The translations under genes were made by a program, and so were the position numbers. Under the pieces are notes generated by a model. The model was not told where the DNA came from, ran no database searches, and was given only the letters and a program-made list of their open reading frames with translations. From assembly GCF_001657475.1 (NCBI RefSeq), contig NZ_LXEY01000007.1:1-64000 (forward strand): a DNA stretch of 64,000 nt, given 5' to 3'. This document shows, piece by piece, positions 55,022-63,659 of this stretch. The DNA comes from Enteractinococcus helveticum (GTDB lineage Bacteria; Actinomycetota; Actinomycetes; Actinomycetales; Micrococcaceae). Positions within the stretch are counted from its first letter, which is position 1; each line of letters starts with the position of its first letter.

Positions 55022-55648
55022 GTGGCTTCGTTGGTTAAAGATGGGACTAGCTTACAAGCTTTAATCGATGCCACTGCGGGTGGCTTGACTTCCTCTACTC
55101 TGGCCGAACTTATCAGAGCTGGGCACGCTGAGGCGGTTTTGGGCCAACCTGAAAGTGATTGGCTGGAAGTTAAGCGAGAACACTATGCCTTAGAGTCGTC
55201 ATATGGAAAAGTCCGGCTGGCACAAACTGTTGCTCAGTTCGCAAATTCTGAAGGTCCCGGGGTTATCGTAATAGGCATCGAGACGAAAAAACGGAACGGC
55301 GTAGACATTCTCGAAAAGCTCACCCCCATGTGCATAAACCATAAAACTACACAGAAGTACACTGATATTCTGAAGGATCGGCTTTATCCACGCATAAAGG
55401 GCCTCAGTATGGAACAAGTCTATGTTAAAGGCGGCGAACTTGTTCTAATAGAGGTGCCGCCACAGCCGGAAGAATTGAAGCCATTCTTAGTTCACGGGTC
55501 AGTCATAGATGGCAAAGTCCGCGACAATTACTTTTCAATAGTTGAGCGCAGTCGTGATGGAGGGTATTTCAACCATCCAGCGAACGTGCATTCGATGTTG
55601 TCGGTGGGTCGGGCTTTTCTACGTTTCGGCATATACCCGTCAGAATAA
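55022..55648 (+). CDS. Schlafen/AlbA_2-domain protein
   Basis: 208 residues from a GTG at 55022, with GAGG upstream inside the end of the preceding gene. The AlbA_2 (Schlafen, PF04326) core is ESDWLEVKREHYALESSYGK, LAQTVAQFANSEGPGVIVIG and IETKKRNG, then GELVLIEVPPQPEELKPFLV and VRDNYFSIVERSRDG. In vertebrate Schlafens this fold carries RNase activity. In bacteria such domains occur in many putative defence and regulatory proteins. The E.K pair of WLEVKRE is in the place of acidic active-site residues. The gene is 3 nt after the broken gene at 54413-55018, so the two form a module in a defence-like region. Confidence 0.75.
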   Translation: MASLVKDGTSLQALIDATAGGLTSSTLAELIRAGHAEAVLGQPESDWLEVKREHYALESSYGKVRLAQTVAQFANSEGPGVIVIGIETKKRNGVDILEKLTPMCINHKTTQKYTDILKDRLYPRIKGLSMEQVYVKGGELVLIEVPPQPEELKPFLVHGSVIDGKVRDNYFSIVERSRDGGYFNHPANVHSMLSVGRAFLRFGIYPSE

Positions 55649-55829
55649 TTGAGAACTGCGGATGTTAGTTGCCACTGCAGCCCAGGACTTGACATCGATT
55701 ACGGTCAATCTATTCCATCGATCTGACGAGTAGTCGCTACCGAAGCGTCAACAGGGTTCGAGTAAAACTGAATCGAACATGACCGAATGCTTTATCGTCT
55801 AGAACCGTGTCATCTCATCTGCGATCTCA

Positions 55830-56393
55830 TTAGGGCTCCACGTTCTCGCCTGCGAGTACCCGCTCAGACCCCACCACATCGTGGAGTACCTCGGGGTCCA
55901 AGGTATCTTCGTAGCCAAGAACGCTTAGCTCACCGCTAGGCTCAAGGATGATGCATCGGATTTGACGCAGATTTGTATACCCCGCCTTGCGAACACAGCT
56001 GGTGATTTCATAGAGCGTAATGTGGGCTTTGCGCATCAGATCTGGCTGCTGCTGACCATGCGCGAATACCACAGTCGGGCGAGTATTGATGGCCCGATGG
56101 AGATGTATGTTGCTGCGAACCAGGCCGAAGACCGCCTCGCAGCACAGCAAAGTGACTAAACCGATGACGCCGGCGGCCAGTGTCGGCGGGTGACCGATAA
56201 TAACGCGGCCTGCAACAGCACCGAGCATGACACCAACGACAATATCGAAGCCGGTAATTCCCGAGAGTACTCGTGCGCCAAAAACGCGAACGAGCAGGAG
56301 CAGGACGAGATAGATCGCGATCGCAGTGACAACCACAATAGGAATGCGCCAAAGTTCAATCCCTAAAGTTTCTATCAATTGTTCCTGTGTCAC
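55830..56393 (-). CDS. DUF421 (YetF-like) membrane protein
   Basis: 187 residues. The first part has three membrane helices (LWRIPIVVVTAIAIYLVLLL, FDIVVGVMLGAVAGRVIIGH, AAGVIGLVTLLCCEAVFGLV) with the DUF421 mark between helices 1 and 2 (RVFGARVLSGITGFD). The soluble C-terminal part carries INTRPTVVFAHGQQQPDLMR, KAHITLYEITSCVRKAGYTN and EPSGELSVLGYED, as in B. subtilis YetF. Function is unknown (spore or envelope links in Bacillus). The start is a GTG at 56393. The product is slightly shorter than YetF (about 230), which is common in actinobacteria. Confidence 0.85.
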   Translation of the reverse strand: MTQEQLIETLGIELWRIPIVVVTAIAIYLVLLLLVRVFGARVLSGITGFDIVVGVMLGAVAGRVIIGHPPTLAAGVIGLVTLLCCEAVFGLVRSNIHLHRAINTRPTVVFAHGQQQPDLMRKAHITLYEITSCVRKAGYTNLRQIRCIILEPSGELSVLGYEDTLDPEVLHDVVGSERVLAGENVEP

Positions 56394-56417
56394 GCTGAAA
56401 GCATCTATGCAGCCATA

Positions 56418-56650
56418 CTAGATGGTGCGTTCGTTGCCCAATTTGGATTCTTGCTTGAAATGTAGCACTCGCTGTTGTAGTTCGTGCACACCCTGGCCGA
56501 AGATCCAGCGTAGTACTCCACACTTGATGCGCTCAGCTTCTAAGGCCTGGCCGGAGCGGCCCCATCTGCCCTCGGCACCAAGTGCAATGAATATTCGAAT
56601 GACATGGGCTCGGTCGAGACTGCCGAGAACGACTCTTGAAGTTGAGGTTA
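56418..56650 (-). pseudogene. Possible C-terminal remnant of an unknown gene
   Basis: The minus strand reads DRAHVIRIFIALGAEGRWGR, SGQALEAERIKCGVLRWIFG and QGVHELQQRVLHFKQES up to a TAG at 56418. The composition is that of a real protein end, but there is no start codon with a ribosome binding site. The frame is lost upstream, and no family is recognised. The opposite strand frame (56422-56658) is Cys/Ser/Pro-rich and looks like a shadow. Confidence 0.35.
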
Positions 56651-56738
56651 GGGACTAGATGACGATTAACACTTCGAACTCGGAAGTTCTCACGAGGTGG
56701 GATAAAAAACTTCCGAGTCGAATTGTTCTGGTGCCATC

Positions 56739-57425
56739 CTAGTTTGTTCCTCCGCGGATAATTCGAAATATACGTTCTTCAACTTCTGCAGCGGACAACC
56801 CGTATGGAGCACCCCACTCGGTCAAACAACAAACGTAGTTTTCGTAATCGGAACTCCGGGCTCGCCTTAGCTTCATGCCTTTTTCCTCTAGCCAATCGAT
56901 AACTAAGGCATCAAGAATTGGGGTTGCGGCTTTTTCCCCCTGTGGCCCACTTGCCGTAATAAAATATAGCCATTTGGTGAAGAACGAAGGCCCTAAATCC
57001 TTGATTTTGCCCTCGTTATTTAGGTAGTAAAATCCAGCGACTCCTCCGTCTGTCCGTGAGACTTTGACCGATTGCCTAAGTTTGTTGACCACAGCGTCAC
57101 TGAGCGTATTTCCGTTTTCCTGCCCATTTGACAGGATCTTCAAAGTTCGTGAAGGACCATAACCGATAGTTCCGTAGCCCCATATCATGGTGCTACTAAA
57201 AGCACCTTCAACGTTGTTGGCCTCGAGATTTTCCTTTACGGCATGCTTGATTGCGTCACGATCAACCTCATTAGGGAGTGCGGTGACAGCTGTGACCGCA
57301 CCTGGTATCTCTGCCAGCCAATGCAGCCATTTTTCTCGATCATATGAAAATGCGCGCTGCTTAGTGAACGGTTGTTTCATGTCTTCGGCGAGACATAGTG
57401 GTGTGGGCATTTTACAGGTAGTCAA
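56739..57425 (-). CDS. OGG-fold (8-oxoguanine DNA glycosylase-like) protein
   Basis: 228 residues. The central part, MIWGYGTIGYGPSRTLKIL, followed by DGGVAGFYYLNNEGKIKDLG and PSFFTKWLYFITASGPQGEK, and then PILDALVIDWLEEKG, follows the pattern of the family annotated as 8-oxoguanine DNA glycosylase OGG-fold proteins (helix-hairpin-helix region with LGPxFxTKxLYF). The lysine in FTKWLYF stands in the position expected for the OGG-type catalytic lysine. It may recognise or cut a modified base. The start is a TTG at 57425 with AGGAG 7 nt upstream. It lies among defence-like genes. The identification is by eye. Confidence 0.55.
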   Translation of the reverse strand: MTTCKMPTPLCLAEDMKQPFTKQRAFSYDREKWLHWLAEIPGAVTAVTALPNEVDRDAIKHAVKENLEANNVEGAFSSTMIWGYGTIGYGPSRTLKILSNGQENGNTLSDAVVNKLRQSVKVSRTDGGVAGFYYLNNEGKIKDLGPSFFTKWLYFITASGPQGEKAATPILDALVIDWLEEKGMKLRRARSSDYENYVCCLTEWGAPYGLSAAEVEERIFRIIRGGTN

Positions 57426-57603
57426 ATGAAGTCTCCTAATGTGTAAGTGATGGTCCTAGCATAAGTAATCCTTCATGAAAAAGGTATAAACTATCCTTGC
57501 TACGACGTCTTACTTGAATTAAATGCGATGATTTATCCGTACCCCAGAGGTGTTTAGGGTAGCGACTATCTTGAAGGTGGTTACCAGGGCTAGCAACGAA
57601 TCG

Positions 57604-57632
57604 TTGTGTTCAAATCTAGGCTCAACTACACT
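57604..57632 (+). promoter_or_regulatory. Promoter of the 406-residue hypothetical gene
   Basis: TTGTGT (57604-57609) and TACACT (57627-57632) are separated by exactly 17 bp, a good housekeeping-sigma promoter. Transcription should start near 57639, about 13 nt before the ATG at 57652. No Shine-Dalgarno site is seen in that short leader. Confidence 0.6.
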
Positions 57633-57651
57633 GGTCAACTAAGCTGTCGCT

Positions 57652-58872
57652 ATGGTCAAGACAGATAATGAAATTGTGGCTCAAGAAGTTCAGGTGCGGA
57701 ATCTCGGAGAAAAGGGCTCAGAATTAGCGGTCTTTGAATTCCAAGGCGAGTTAAGAGATCTCATGATTTCCAGCATGCATGAAGCATATTTGACCACAGG
57801 CAACTACGCGTCTGATGCGCGCGCAGTGGCTCCGCAGAGTGCAATATCTGCAGCATTCGCGGGGACGTCTCTTGTCGCGACTGGTCTGTCTTCGACTTTT
57901 TCCTCGTCATTATTTATGGCTACGGCAAACCCTTCCACACTGATGCAGTTAAAGAACGGAAGTGGATTTCTAGCTGCAGTAAGGGGGCCAAACGGTATCA
58001 TTCGTCAGGCACCCTTTATCCCAGTTGCCAGCTCGCTGCCGACTGTAGCTCCGATCATAGCGCTGCAGACACTGCAGACCGCCATGATGATGCAACAATT
58101 CCAAGAAGTTGATCGCAAGCTGGACCGGATCAAAGATTCCTTGGATACTGTGATAGCCAGAGCAGAAGCTAAATACGCGGGCGAGCTTCTGTCCGCGTCC
58201 GGCGTGGTTGATGAGGTGTATCGTCAGTACGAATTAGAAGGCCAGTTCTCCCAGGACATGCTCATTCGATTGAGTCTGGCTGAGCGCGATGTACGGTCTT
58301 TAGCCATTCGTTTTCGGCTTTTTGTCGACGAACAGCCAGATATGACTGTACTAGGGCCCGACAAATTAGAGCAAGCGAACTACGACGCATATAGTGCGAT
58401 GTTTTCTTCGTTCCTCGATTTGAGAATTGCGTATCTGAGAGTCTGTGTTGATATGCAAGAAAATCCGAAGTCGGTCGGTTCTACGGTCGATTTGTTAAAA
58501 GCGAAAATTGACGATAGCACAGAGTTTTGGACGCAGTTGCTAGAACGATCGCAGCTCTTGAAGAACCATATTGATGAATTGGAAGCTGACTTAGAGGATA
58601 TGAATGTCGCGGAGCGGTTCACAAAGTTCATCGGTAGTAGGGGCGCCGCAACGGGAACTTCGCTGGACCAGCTGAACACCGTTTATAGAACGATGACGGA
58701 GAACGAACGAAAAATCAGTCAAAGTTTTCATTCGCTCATCGAAGCGACGGAAAAGACTCGTAAAAAGCTGGACGATCCTCAACTTGGTCATGACGGTAAA
58801 CAGACTCTTGTCTATTGGAAAGATGAGACCGGCACACACTCCTTTGTGACTGATCAGCTGGAATTGGCCTAG
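57652..58872 (+). CDS. Hypothetical helical protein with hydrophobic core segments, possibly membrane-acting
   Basis: 406 residues, no family recognised. Residues about 60-150 are rich in Ala/Ser/Thr and hydrophobic (SAISAAFAGTSLVATGLSST, SSSLFMATANP, IPVASSLPTVAPIIALQTLQ) and could enter a membrane. They are followed by long amphipathic helices that read as coiled coil (VDRKLDRIKDSLDTVIARAE, EVYRQYELEGQFSQ, NHIDELEADLEDMNVAERF, RTMTENERKISQSFHSLIEA). Helices around a central hydrophobic hairpin recall alpha-pore-forming toxins and some antiphage effectors, but I cannot claim homology. It has its own promoter and ends 1 bp from the convergent GIY-YIG gene. Confidence 0.65.
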   Translation: MVKTDNEIVAQEVQVRNLGEKGSELAVFEFQGELRDLMISSMHEAYLTTGNYASDARAVAPQSAISAAFAGTSLVATGLSSTFSSSLFMATANPSTLMQLKNGSGFLAAVRGPNGIIRQAPFIPVASSLPTVAPIIALQTLQTAMMMQQFQEVDRKLDRIKDSLDTVIARAEAKYAGELLSASGVVDEVYRQYELEGQFSQDMLIRLSLAERDVRSLAIRFRLFVDEQPDMTVLGPDKLEQANYDAYSAMFSSFLDLRIAYLRVCVDMQENPKSVGSTVDLLKAKIDDSTEFWTQLLERSQLLKNHIDELEADLEDMNVAERFTKFIGSRGAATGTSLDQLNTVYRTMTENERKISQSFHSLIEATEKTRKKLDDPQLGHDGKQTLVYWKDETGTHSFVTDQLELA

Positions 58873-58873
58873 T

Positions 58874-59938
58874 CTAAGAGTTTCCTTGCTCGGTCAGCAT
58901 GATGTGTTCTTCATAGGCTCGTCGTGCCAACTCACGTGAATGCCATCGTCGAAACAGGCCGGATTGGTTGGATCGCATTAAGTCCAGGCAAAACTTCCTC
59001 ACACCCTGCAAGATTTCCGGATGATCGAGTGCCTGTCCGATGAATCCTGTGGGTACTTCGAGCTTGTCCACCGCTCCGATACGATATCTAGACTGATACA
59101 TGTACGAGGGCATGACCGGCGAGTTCTCTTTCCAACGATCGAGAATTTCGCCGTCACGAATAAGTGTCCCAGCTGTCATGTTGAGGCAACTTATGTGAAC
59201 ATACGTGGGGGTACCGTCTTTTCGTAGCACCTTAAACGTGTCCCTTGGGATGTAAAGAACTTCGACGCTGCCGACGTTGAGCGTTGTGAGGCGCCCTCCG
59301 ACTGTGCTGGGGTAATCCGAAACCGTCCAGTAGATGCTTTCCAGCTCGACTGCTTCGGGAATAGCACGGGCCATGACTTCTCCAAGGTCAGCACAGACAG
59401 CATCTGCGACCGTAGGCCACGATCTATCCTCGGTTGTTTGGTTGAGCCAAGGCAGCTGACCTTCAGAGCTGCGATGTAGCTTTGTGTGACCTTCCATCGG
59501 GCGGTCTGCTGCTTCTCGGATATCCGCGATGTCATAGTCGGAGACGCCATTAGCCCAGTGCTCCTGTTCGATTATTGGAACATCAATGTCTAGTCTGCTG
59601 GGACCTTCGAACCCAAAATTGAAAACTTTGTTGCGTAGTGAATAGCCCTGGTCTTTATAACTCTCAATGAAGTAAGCCTCGAGGTAATCCAGATCAGCTG
59701 GCGCCGCATCCATGACCATGAGACGAGTGATGTCGTCCCATGGTGGGTGATGACTGATGCCACGAAGATGAGCTGGGAATCGCCCGGCGAAATTTTTTGT
59801 CTGCCCAATATAGTGCTCTCCATTGGAAAACTCGAAGATGTAAATACCAGAACTTCGGCCTTGGACAAAAGGTGCGAAACTCGATCGGTTTTGGACGTCG
59901 TAGCTATCGAAAGTGCTTTTGTTAGAAGTAAGTGGCAT
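58874..59938 (-). CDS. GIY-YIG nuclease-domain protein
   Basis: 354 residues. The nuclease domain is at the N-terminus: GIY at 31-33 (SSGIYIFEFSNGEHYIGQTK), YIG at 43-45, Arg53 in NFAGRF, Glu87 in DLDYLEAYFIESY and an Asn in SLRNKV. The remaining 240 residues (about 110-354) are not recognised and include SIYWTVSDYPSTVGGRLTTLN, VLYIPRDTFKVLRKDGTPTY and a late RRWHSRELARRAYEEHI. GIY-YIG enzymes cut DNA in repair, restriction and homing. The start 59938 is set by GGAG 3-6 nt upstream. It is tail-to-tail with the helical protein at 57652-58872. Confidence 0.8.
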   Translation of the reverse strand: MPLTSNKSTFDSYDVQNRSSFAPFVQGRSSGIYIFEFSNGEHYIGQTKNFAGRFPAHLRGISHHPPWDDITRLMVMDAAPADLDYLEAYFIESYKDQGYSLRNKVFNFGFEGPSRLDIDVPIIEQEHWANGVSDYDIADIREAADRPMEGHTKLHRSSEGQLPWLNQTTEDRSWPTVADAVCADLGEVMARAIPEAVELESIYWTVSDYPSTVGGRLTTLNVGSVEVLYIPRDTFKVLRKDGTPTYVHISCLNMTAGTLIRDGEILDRWKENSPVMPSYMYQSRYRIGAVDKLEVPTGFIGQALDHPEILQGVRKFCLDLMRSNQSGLFRRWHSRELARRAYEEHIMLTEQGNS

Positions 59939-60124
59939 AGCTCCACGCAGAAACAAGATATGGGCAGTGAGATTACCGCCGATGTTATCAGTCGATCTGT
60001 ACTCGGAGATATCGGGAGTCAAAATCTCACTGACGTTCCACGCACCACACTATGAGCAGGTCACCAATGATGCCTCACTCCGTGGAGGTTGCTGCACCGT
60101 ATGAGTTAAATTCCTCTGCAACCG

Positions 60125-60147
60125 AATTAGTGAGCTAAATTAGTGAG
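60125..60147. repeat. Direct repeats upstream of the FAD oxidoreductase gene
   Basis: AATTAGTGAG occurs at 60125-60134 and again at 60138-60147, 13 bp apart, about 45-65 bp before the ATG. This could be a regulator site next to the promoter. The rest of the 250-bp gap between the GIY-YIG and oxidoreductase genes shows nothing else. Confidence 0.4.
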
Positions 60148-60189
60148 AATACAGTTTGCCCTGTACCGATATGACCCCAAGGAACTCCC

Positions 60190-61653
60190 ATGTCTGAAAC
60201 GGCCCGACCGCACGTCAATATCGTCGGTTCTGGACCGAACGGACTCACCGCAGCAGCTATGCTCGGTCGTGCTGGCTGGCGTGTTCGAATCTTTGAACGC
60301 AACGAGATTGTGGGTGGTGCTGCAGCTTCTACGGATGTTTTTGGTGATGGTTCCATTGTTGATTTAGGCGCAGCAGCGCACCCGTTCGGTGTTGCTTCTC
60401 CCGTATTCCGCCACCTCGGTCTTGAAGAATACGGCTTGAAGTGGCTGCATTCCAAGTATCCGATGGCTCACCCATTTGATGATCGTCCTGCTGCAATTTT
60501 GCATCGTGACGTACGTGAAACCGCGCGAGCACTCGGCGTCGATTCAACCGCATGGCGTCTCATTCATCGGAGCCTGGTGAATTCGATTGACGACTACCTC
60601 GAGCAGATCATGCGCCCGCTGCTGCGATTCCCGAATCGACCGATGAAGATGGCGCGATTCGGCGTGCTAGGAACGCCGCCGTCGTCGTGGTTTGTGCGTA
60701 CTGCATTTCGTGAAGAGGCTGCTCGTGCGCTATTCACTGGTTCAGCGGCGCACGCGAATACTCCACTGGGACACCCCTTTACGTCGACGTATGGCGTGCT
60801 GTTTTCGGCCCTTGGTATGACGCGTGGTTGGCCCGTCATTCAGGGTGGTACGGGAGCACTGATTGATGCTCTGGTGAAGTTGATTAGCGAATACGACAGC
60901 GAGATCCATACAAACTATGAGGTCACGGACTTAGACGCACTGCCGGCAGCTCAGGCCACCATTCTAGACATCACTCCGTCTCAAGCGTTGGTGATGCGTG
61001 GCAAGCAGCTACGTGAATTGCCCGATGCTACGGTGCAGCGGTTCCAACGCTGGCGCTATGGGCCTGGCGTGTACAAAGTGGACTGGCAGCTGGATGGTCC
61101 AGTTCCGTGGGCGGATAGTCGAGTCGCTTCCGCAACGACGGTGCATGTTGGTGGTCGGGCTGCTGAGATTCGTTTGGCTGAAGCACAGGTGAATGCGGGC
61201 AGGATTCCAGAGCGTCCATTTGTGATGGTTGTGCAGCCTCAGGTCGCTGACCCATCGCGGGCACCGGATGGTAAACATATCCTGTGGACGTACACGCACG
61301 TACCGCATGGCTATAAGCCGGCGACCAAGGACCGCGAGTACGTTGCTGATGTTATCCAGTCACAGATTGAACGGTTCGCTCCGGGATTCGGCACCAAAGT
61401 ACTGGCGAAGAAAATTTGGGACCCTGCGGCGCTTGAGGAATGGAACCCCAACTTGGTTGGGGGCGATATTGCGGGCGGTTCGATGGCCGGGCTGCAGTCA
61501 TTGCTTCGAGGCGGCCTGACATTGGAGCCTTATCGGACTGGGGTTCGTGGGCTCTACATGTGTTCGTCTTCGACACCACCCGGTGCAGGCGTGCATGGTA
61601 TGCCTGGGGCTTGGGCCGCTCATGCTGTATTGGAAGATCAACGAAACTTATAG
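60190..61653 (+). CDS. FAD-dependent oxidoreductase of the phytoene desaturase/amine oxidase type
   Basis: 487 residues. The FAD-binding Rossmann motif is VNIVGSGPNGLTAAAMLGRA near residue 10, followed by VRIFERNEIVGGAAAS. The late conserved part reads RGLYMCSSSTPPGAGVHGMP, with the usual GxGVHGMPG FAD site, and AWAAHAVL. The middle carries a large variable substrate domain (YGPGVYKVDWQLDGPVPW). This branch is commonly annotated as NAD(P)/FAD-dependent oxidoreductase of the phytoene desaturase group; its substrate is unknown. AAGGAA lies before the ATG. No carotenoid genes are near, so a carotenoid role has no support here. Confidence 0.85.
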   Translation: MSETARPHVNIVGSGPNGLTAAAMLGRAGWRVRIFERNEIVGGAAASTDVFGDGSIVDLGAAAHPFGVASPVFRHLGLEEYGLKWLHSKYPMAHPFDDRPAAILHRDVRETARALGVDSTAWRLIHRSLVNSIDDYLEQIMRPLLRFPNRPMKMARFGVLGTPPSSWFVRTAFREEAARALFTGSAAHANTPLGHPFTSTYGVLFSALGMTRGWPVIQGGTGALIDALVKLISEYDSEIHTNYEVTDLDALPAAQATILDITPSQALVMRGKQLRELPDATVQRFQRWRYGPGVYKVDWQLDGPVPWADSRVASATTVHVGGRAAEIRLAEAQVNAGRIPERPFVMVVQPQVADPSRAPDGKHILWTYTHVPHGYKPATKDREYVADVIQSQIERFAPGFGTKVLAKKIWDPAALEEWNPNLVGGDIAGGSMAGLQSLLRGGLTLEPYRTGVRGLYMCSSSTPPGAGVHGMPGAWAAHAVLEDQRNL

Positions 61654-61804
61654 TCGTCGTCGGGCCTCTTTTTGCAACGAGGTCGAACGTGGAGTTTCCT
61701 CGGTGCGTTTAACTCCTGAGTCCATCAGTAAGTGGTGGATTTGAGATAGTAACTAAAGTAATGTGACCAATGTCTGGGAAAATCTAAAGCGGAGGGGTGC
61801 GCTG

Positions 61805-62482
61805 ATGAAAGCCAGCTTGGACTATATCTTTCAGGATCGGACCGAATCTCTAAAATCAACTCTCGTAGATGCTGTGGTCAACATTCACGACGCGCACTCT
61901 GAGGGGCAACTCATAATGGAAGAGCGAGGACGTCGCGGCTATGGTCATAGCATTTGGGCAGCCCTGCCGAAGTCTTTGAGCAAAGCAGTCACCTACACCT
62001 TCGCCGACGCGTCTGTCATGTCGCCTCCGAAGCGGCCATATTCGCTACCTATTCTCAATGGGTGCGTGTTCTTTCCCTGGCGGATCCCAGGTGGTGAGTC
62101 AATACCTGCAGCAACGGACTATCCTCAGGGTCTGCAGGAGCTCTTTGGTCAAAGCCAGGTGAAACAAGAATCGTTATTTGGTGACGACGAAGATATAGAA
62201 GATGGCCAGCTTGATCTGCTGGTCCCTGAAACGTCCAACATGCTGAAGATAGTGTTCATAGCGGTTGAAGCTACTCCCGAGCGCTTAGATAAAATTACCT
62301 GGGGTGAAGTAGCCCGGGGGACAACGGCTGATTCGGTCGTATGGCTGAGTAAAGAAGTTCTGCATTCTGCGGAGGTTGGTTCAGGCTCTATCGGCCAGCA
62401 GGCATTTGGCACATTCACAGCGGGGCCAATCCCTCCAAGCATCGCAGCTCCACGCACTGAAGGAACGACGGACCGTGAATAA
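61805..62482 (+). CDS. Unknown protein coupled to the XRE-ImmA/IrrE gene
   Basis: 225 residues, not recognised. Features seen are LDYIFQDRTESLKSTLVDAV, ERGRRGYGHSIWAALPK, YSLPILNGCVFFPWRIPGG, an acidic stretch (FGDDEDIEDGQLDLL), MLKIVFIAVEATPERLDKIT WGEVARG and a Pro/Gly-rich tail. No signal or membrane helix is seen, so it is likely cytoplasmic. The start 61805 has GGAGG 10 nt upstream, better than a GTG at 61763. The last 8 nt overlap the start of the XRE-ImmA/IrrE gene, so the proteins are probably made in fixed ratio. It could be a substrate, an effector kept in check, or a partner of that protease. Confidence 0.7.
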   Translation: MKASLDYIFQDRTESLKSTLVDAVVNIHDAHSEGQLIMEERGRRGYGHSIWAALPKSLSKAVTYTFADASVMSPPKRPYSLPILNGCVFFPWRIPGGESIPAATDYPQGLQELFGQSQVKQESLFGDDEDIEDGQLDLLVPETSNMLKIVFIAVEATPERLDKITWGEVARGTTADSVVWLSKEVLHSAEVGSGSIGQQAFGTFTAGPIPPSIAAPRTEGTTDRE

Positions 62483-63608
62483 TAGTGATCAGAACGCATT
62501 TCAACTCTTTGGTGCTGAATCAGAAAGCTTGGATGCAATTGTTGAAAAATTCGATCCTGCACGACTGCGCCAAGCAAGAGTTTTGTCGACGCGCACGAAG
62601 TCAGAAGTGGCGAAACTCGTGGGAGTCTCCGCGGCCGCGATTGGACAATACGAAGCTGGTGTGGCAAAACCTAGGCCAGATGTGTTGGTCTCACTGGCAC
62701 GTGCTGTGCTCGTCGAACCAGCCTTTTTTGCCACGGGGAGACCCTTATATCCCATCGACACAGGGGCAGCACATTTCCGGAGTCTGCGGTCAGTCAGAGC
62801 TAGTGACCGTGACAAAGCTCTTGCAACGGCAGAACAAGTATGGGAACTTGCGCATGCGCTTGAATCTGCGGTGCATTTTCCTACGGTGAACCTACCAAAA
62901 TTTGAAGAAGGGATGCACCCCGCTGCAGCTGCCAAAATTCTCAGACAGATATGGCAGATTCCCGACGGGCCGGTCCCACACTTAGTAGCGACAATGGAAG
63001 CCAACGGCATCATTGTCTTCGTATTAGAGGAAGGAGCCATTGATCGAGTAGATGCTTTTTCAACGGTTGCTTCCGAAAGGCCTTTTGTCATTTCCACGCC
63101 GAGACGATCAAATAACGTTTATCGTCATAGGTTTACGTGCGCTCATGAATTAGGGCATCTCGTACTTCACGACGAAGCAGTACCGGGGGACCGGAAACAG
63201 GAACGTGAAGCCGATGAATTCGCTGCAGCCTTGTTGACCCCAGCCGAGGACATTCAACCCCTGCTTCCGGCCCGTTTGGAGCTGCCGAAACTGGATCGAA
63301 TTGGACGGGACTGGGGAGTCTCGATCGATTCCCTCATGAAGAGAATGTACGAGTTGCGAATGACGTCGGATACCTCGATGCGGCGTGCCTACCAAAAATT
63401 AAATTCAGACCCAAGCTGGAGAGCGGACGAACCCTGGTTCATGTATGAAGGGGAATCTCCTTCATTGCTACAACAGGCTCTGAAAATATACGAAGACTCC
63501 GGAAAATCGGCCTCGGATTTAGCAGAACAGCTTAAATGGAGGACGAACCGCATTAGGGAACTCTTGGGGGTTCGCGATACACGACCTGAGCTTTCGGTTG
63601 TGAAATAG
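62475..63608 (+). CDS. XRE-type HTH and ImmA/IrrE zinc peptidase fusion
   Basis: 377 residues. The XRE helix-turn-helix is at about 20-75 (LRQARVLSTRTKSEVAKLVG, VSAAAIGQYEAGVAKPRPDV). The peptidase domain is of the ImmA/IrrE type (PF06114): FTCAHELGHLVLHDE near 221-235 gives the HExxH zinc site, and READEFAAALLTP near 242 gives the third ligand. ImmA cleaves the ICEBs1 repressor, and IrrE/PprI cleaves DdrO after DNA damage. Fused XRE-ImmA proteins occur with toxin-like or unknown partners. The start is a GTG at 62475 with AAGGAA upstream, overlapping the previous gene. Confidence 0.85.
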   Translation: MNNSDQNAFQLFGAESESLDAIVEKFDPARLRQARVLSTRTKSEVAKLVGVSAAAIGQYEAGVAKPRPDVLVSLARAVLVEPAFFATGRPLYPIDTGAAHFRSLRSVRASDRDKALATAEQVWELAHALESAVHFPTVNLPKFEEGMHPAAAAKILRQIWQIPDGPVPHLVATMEANGIIVFVLEEGAIDRVDAFSTVASERPFVISTPRRSNNVYRHRFTCAHELGHLVLHDEAVPGDRKQEREADEFAAALLTPAEDIQPLLPARLELPKLDRIGRDWGVSIDSLMKRMYELRMTSDTSMRRAYQKLNSDPSWRADEPWFMYEGESPSLLQQALKIYEDSGKSASDLAEQLKWRTNRIRELLGVRDTRPELSVVK

Positions 63609-63659
63609 CATGTTGCCAAGAGTGGGTTTTCAAGTTTGAAGTCTCATGAACAAATACCA

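Noticed and set aside
60190-61653. Carotenoid phytoene desaturase assignment
   Set aside because: The FAD motifs fit the broad superfamily, but no crtB, crtE or lycopene genes are near and the substrate domain is not diagnostic.
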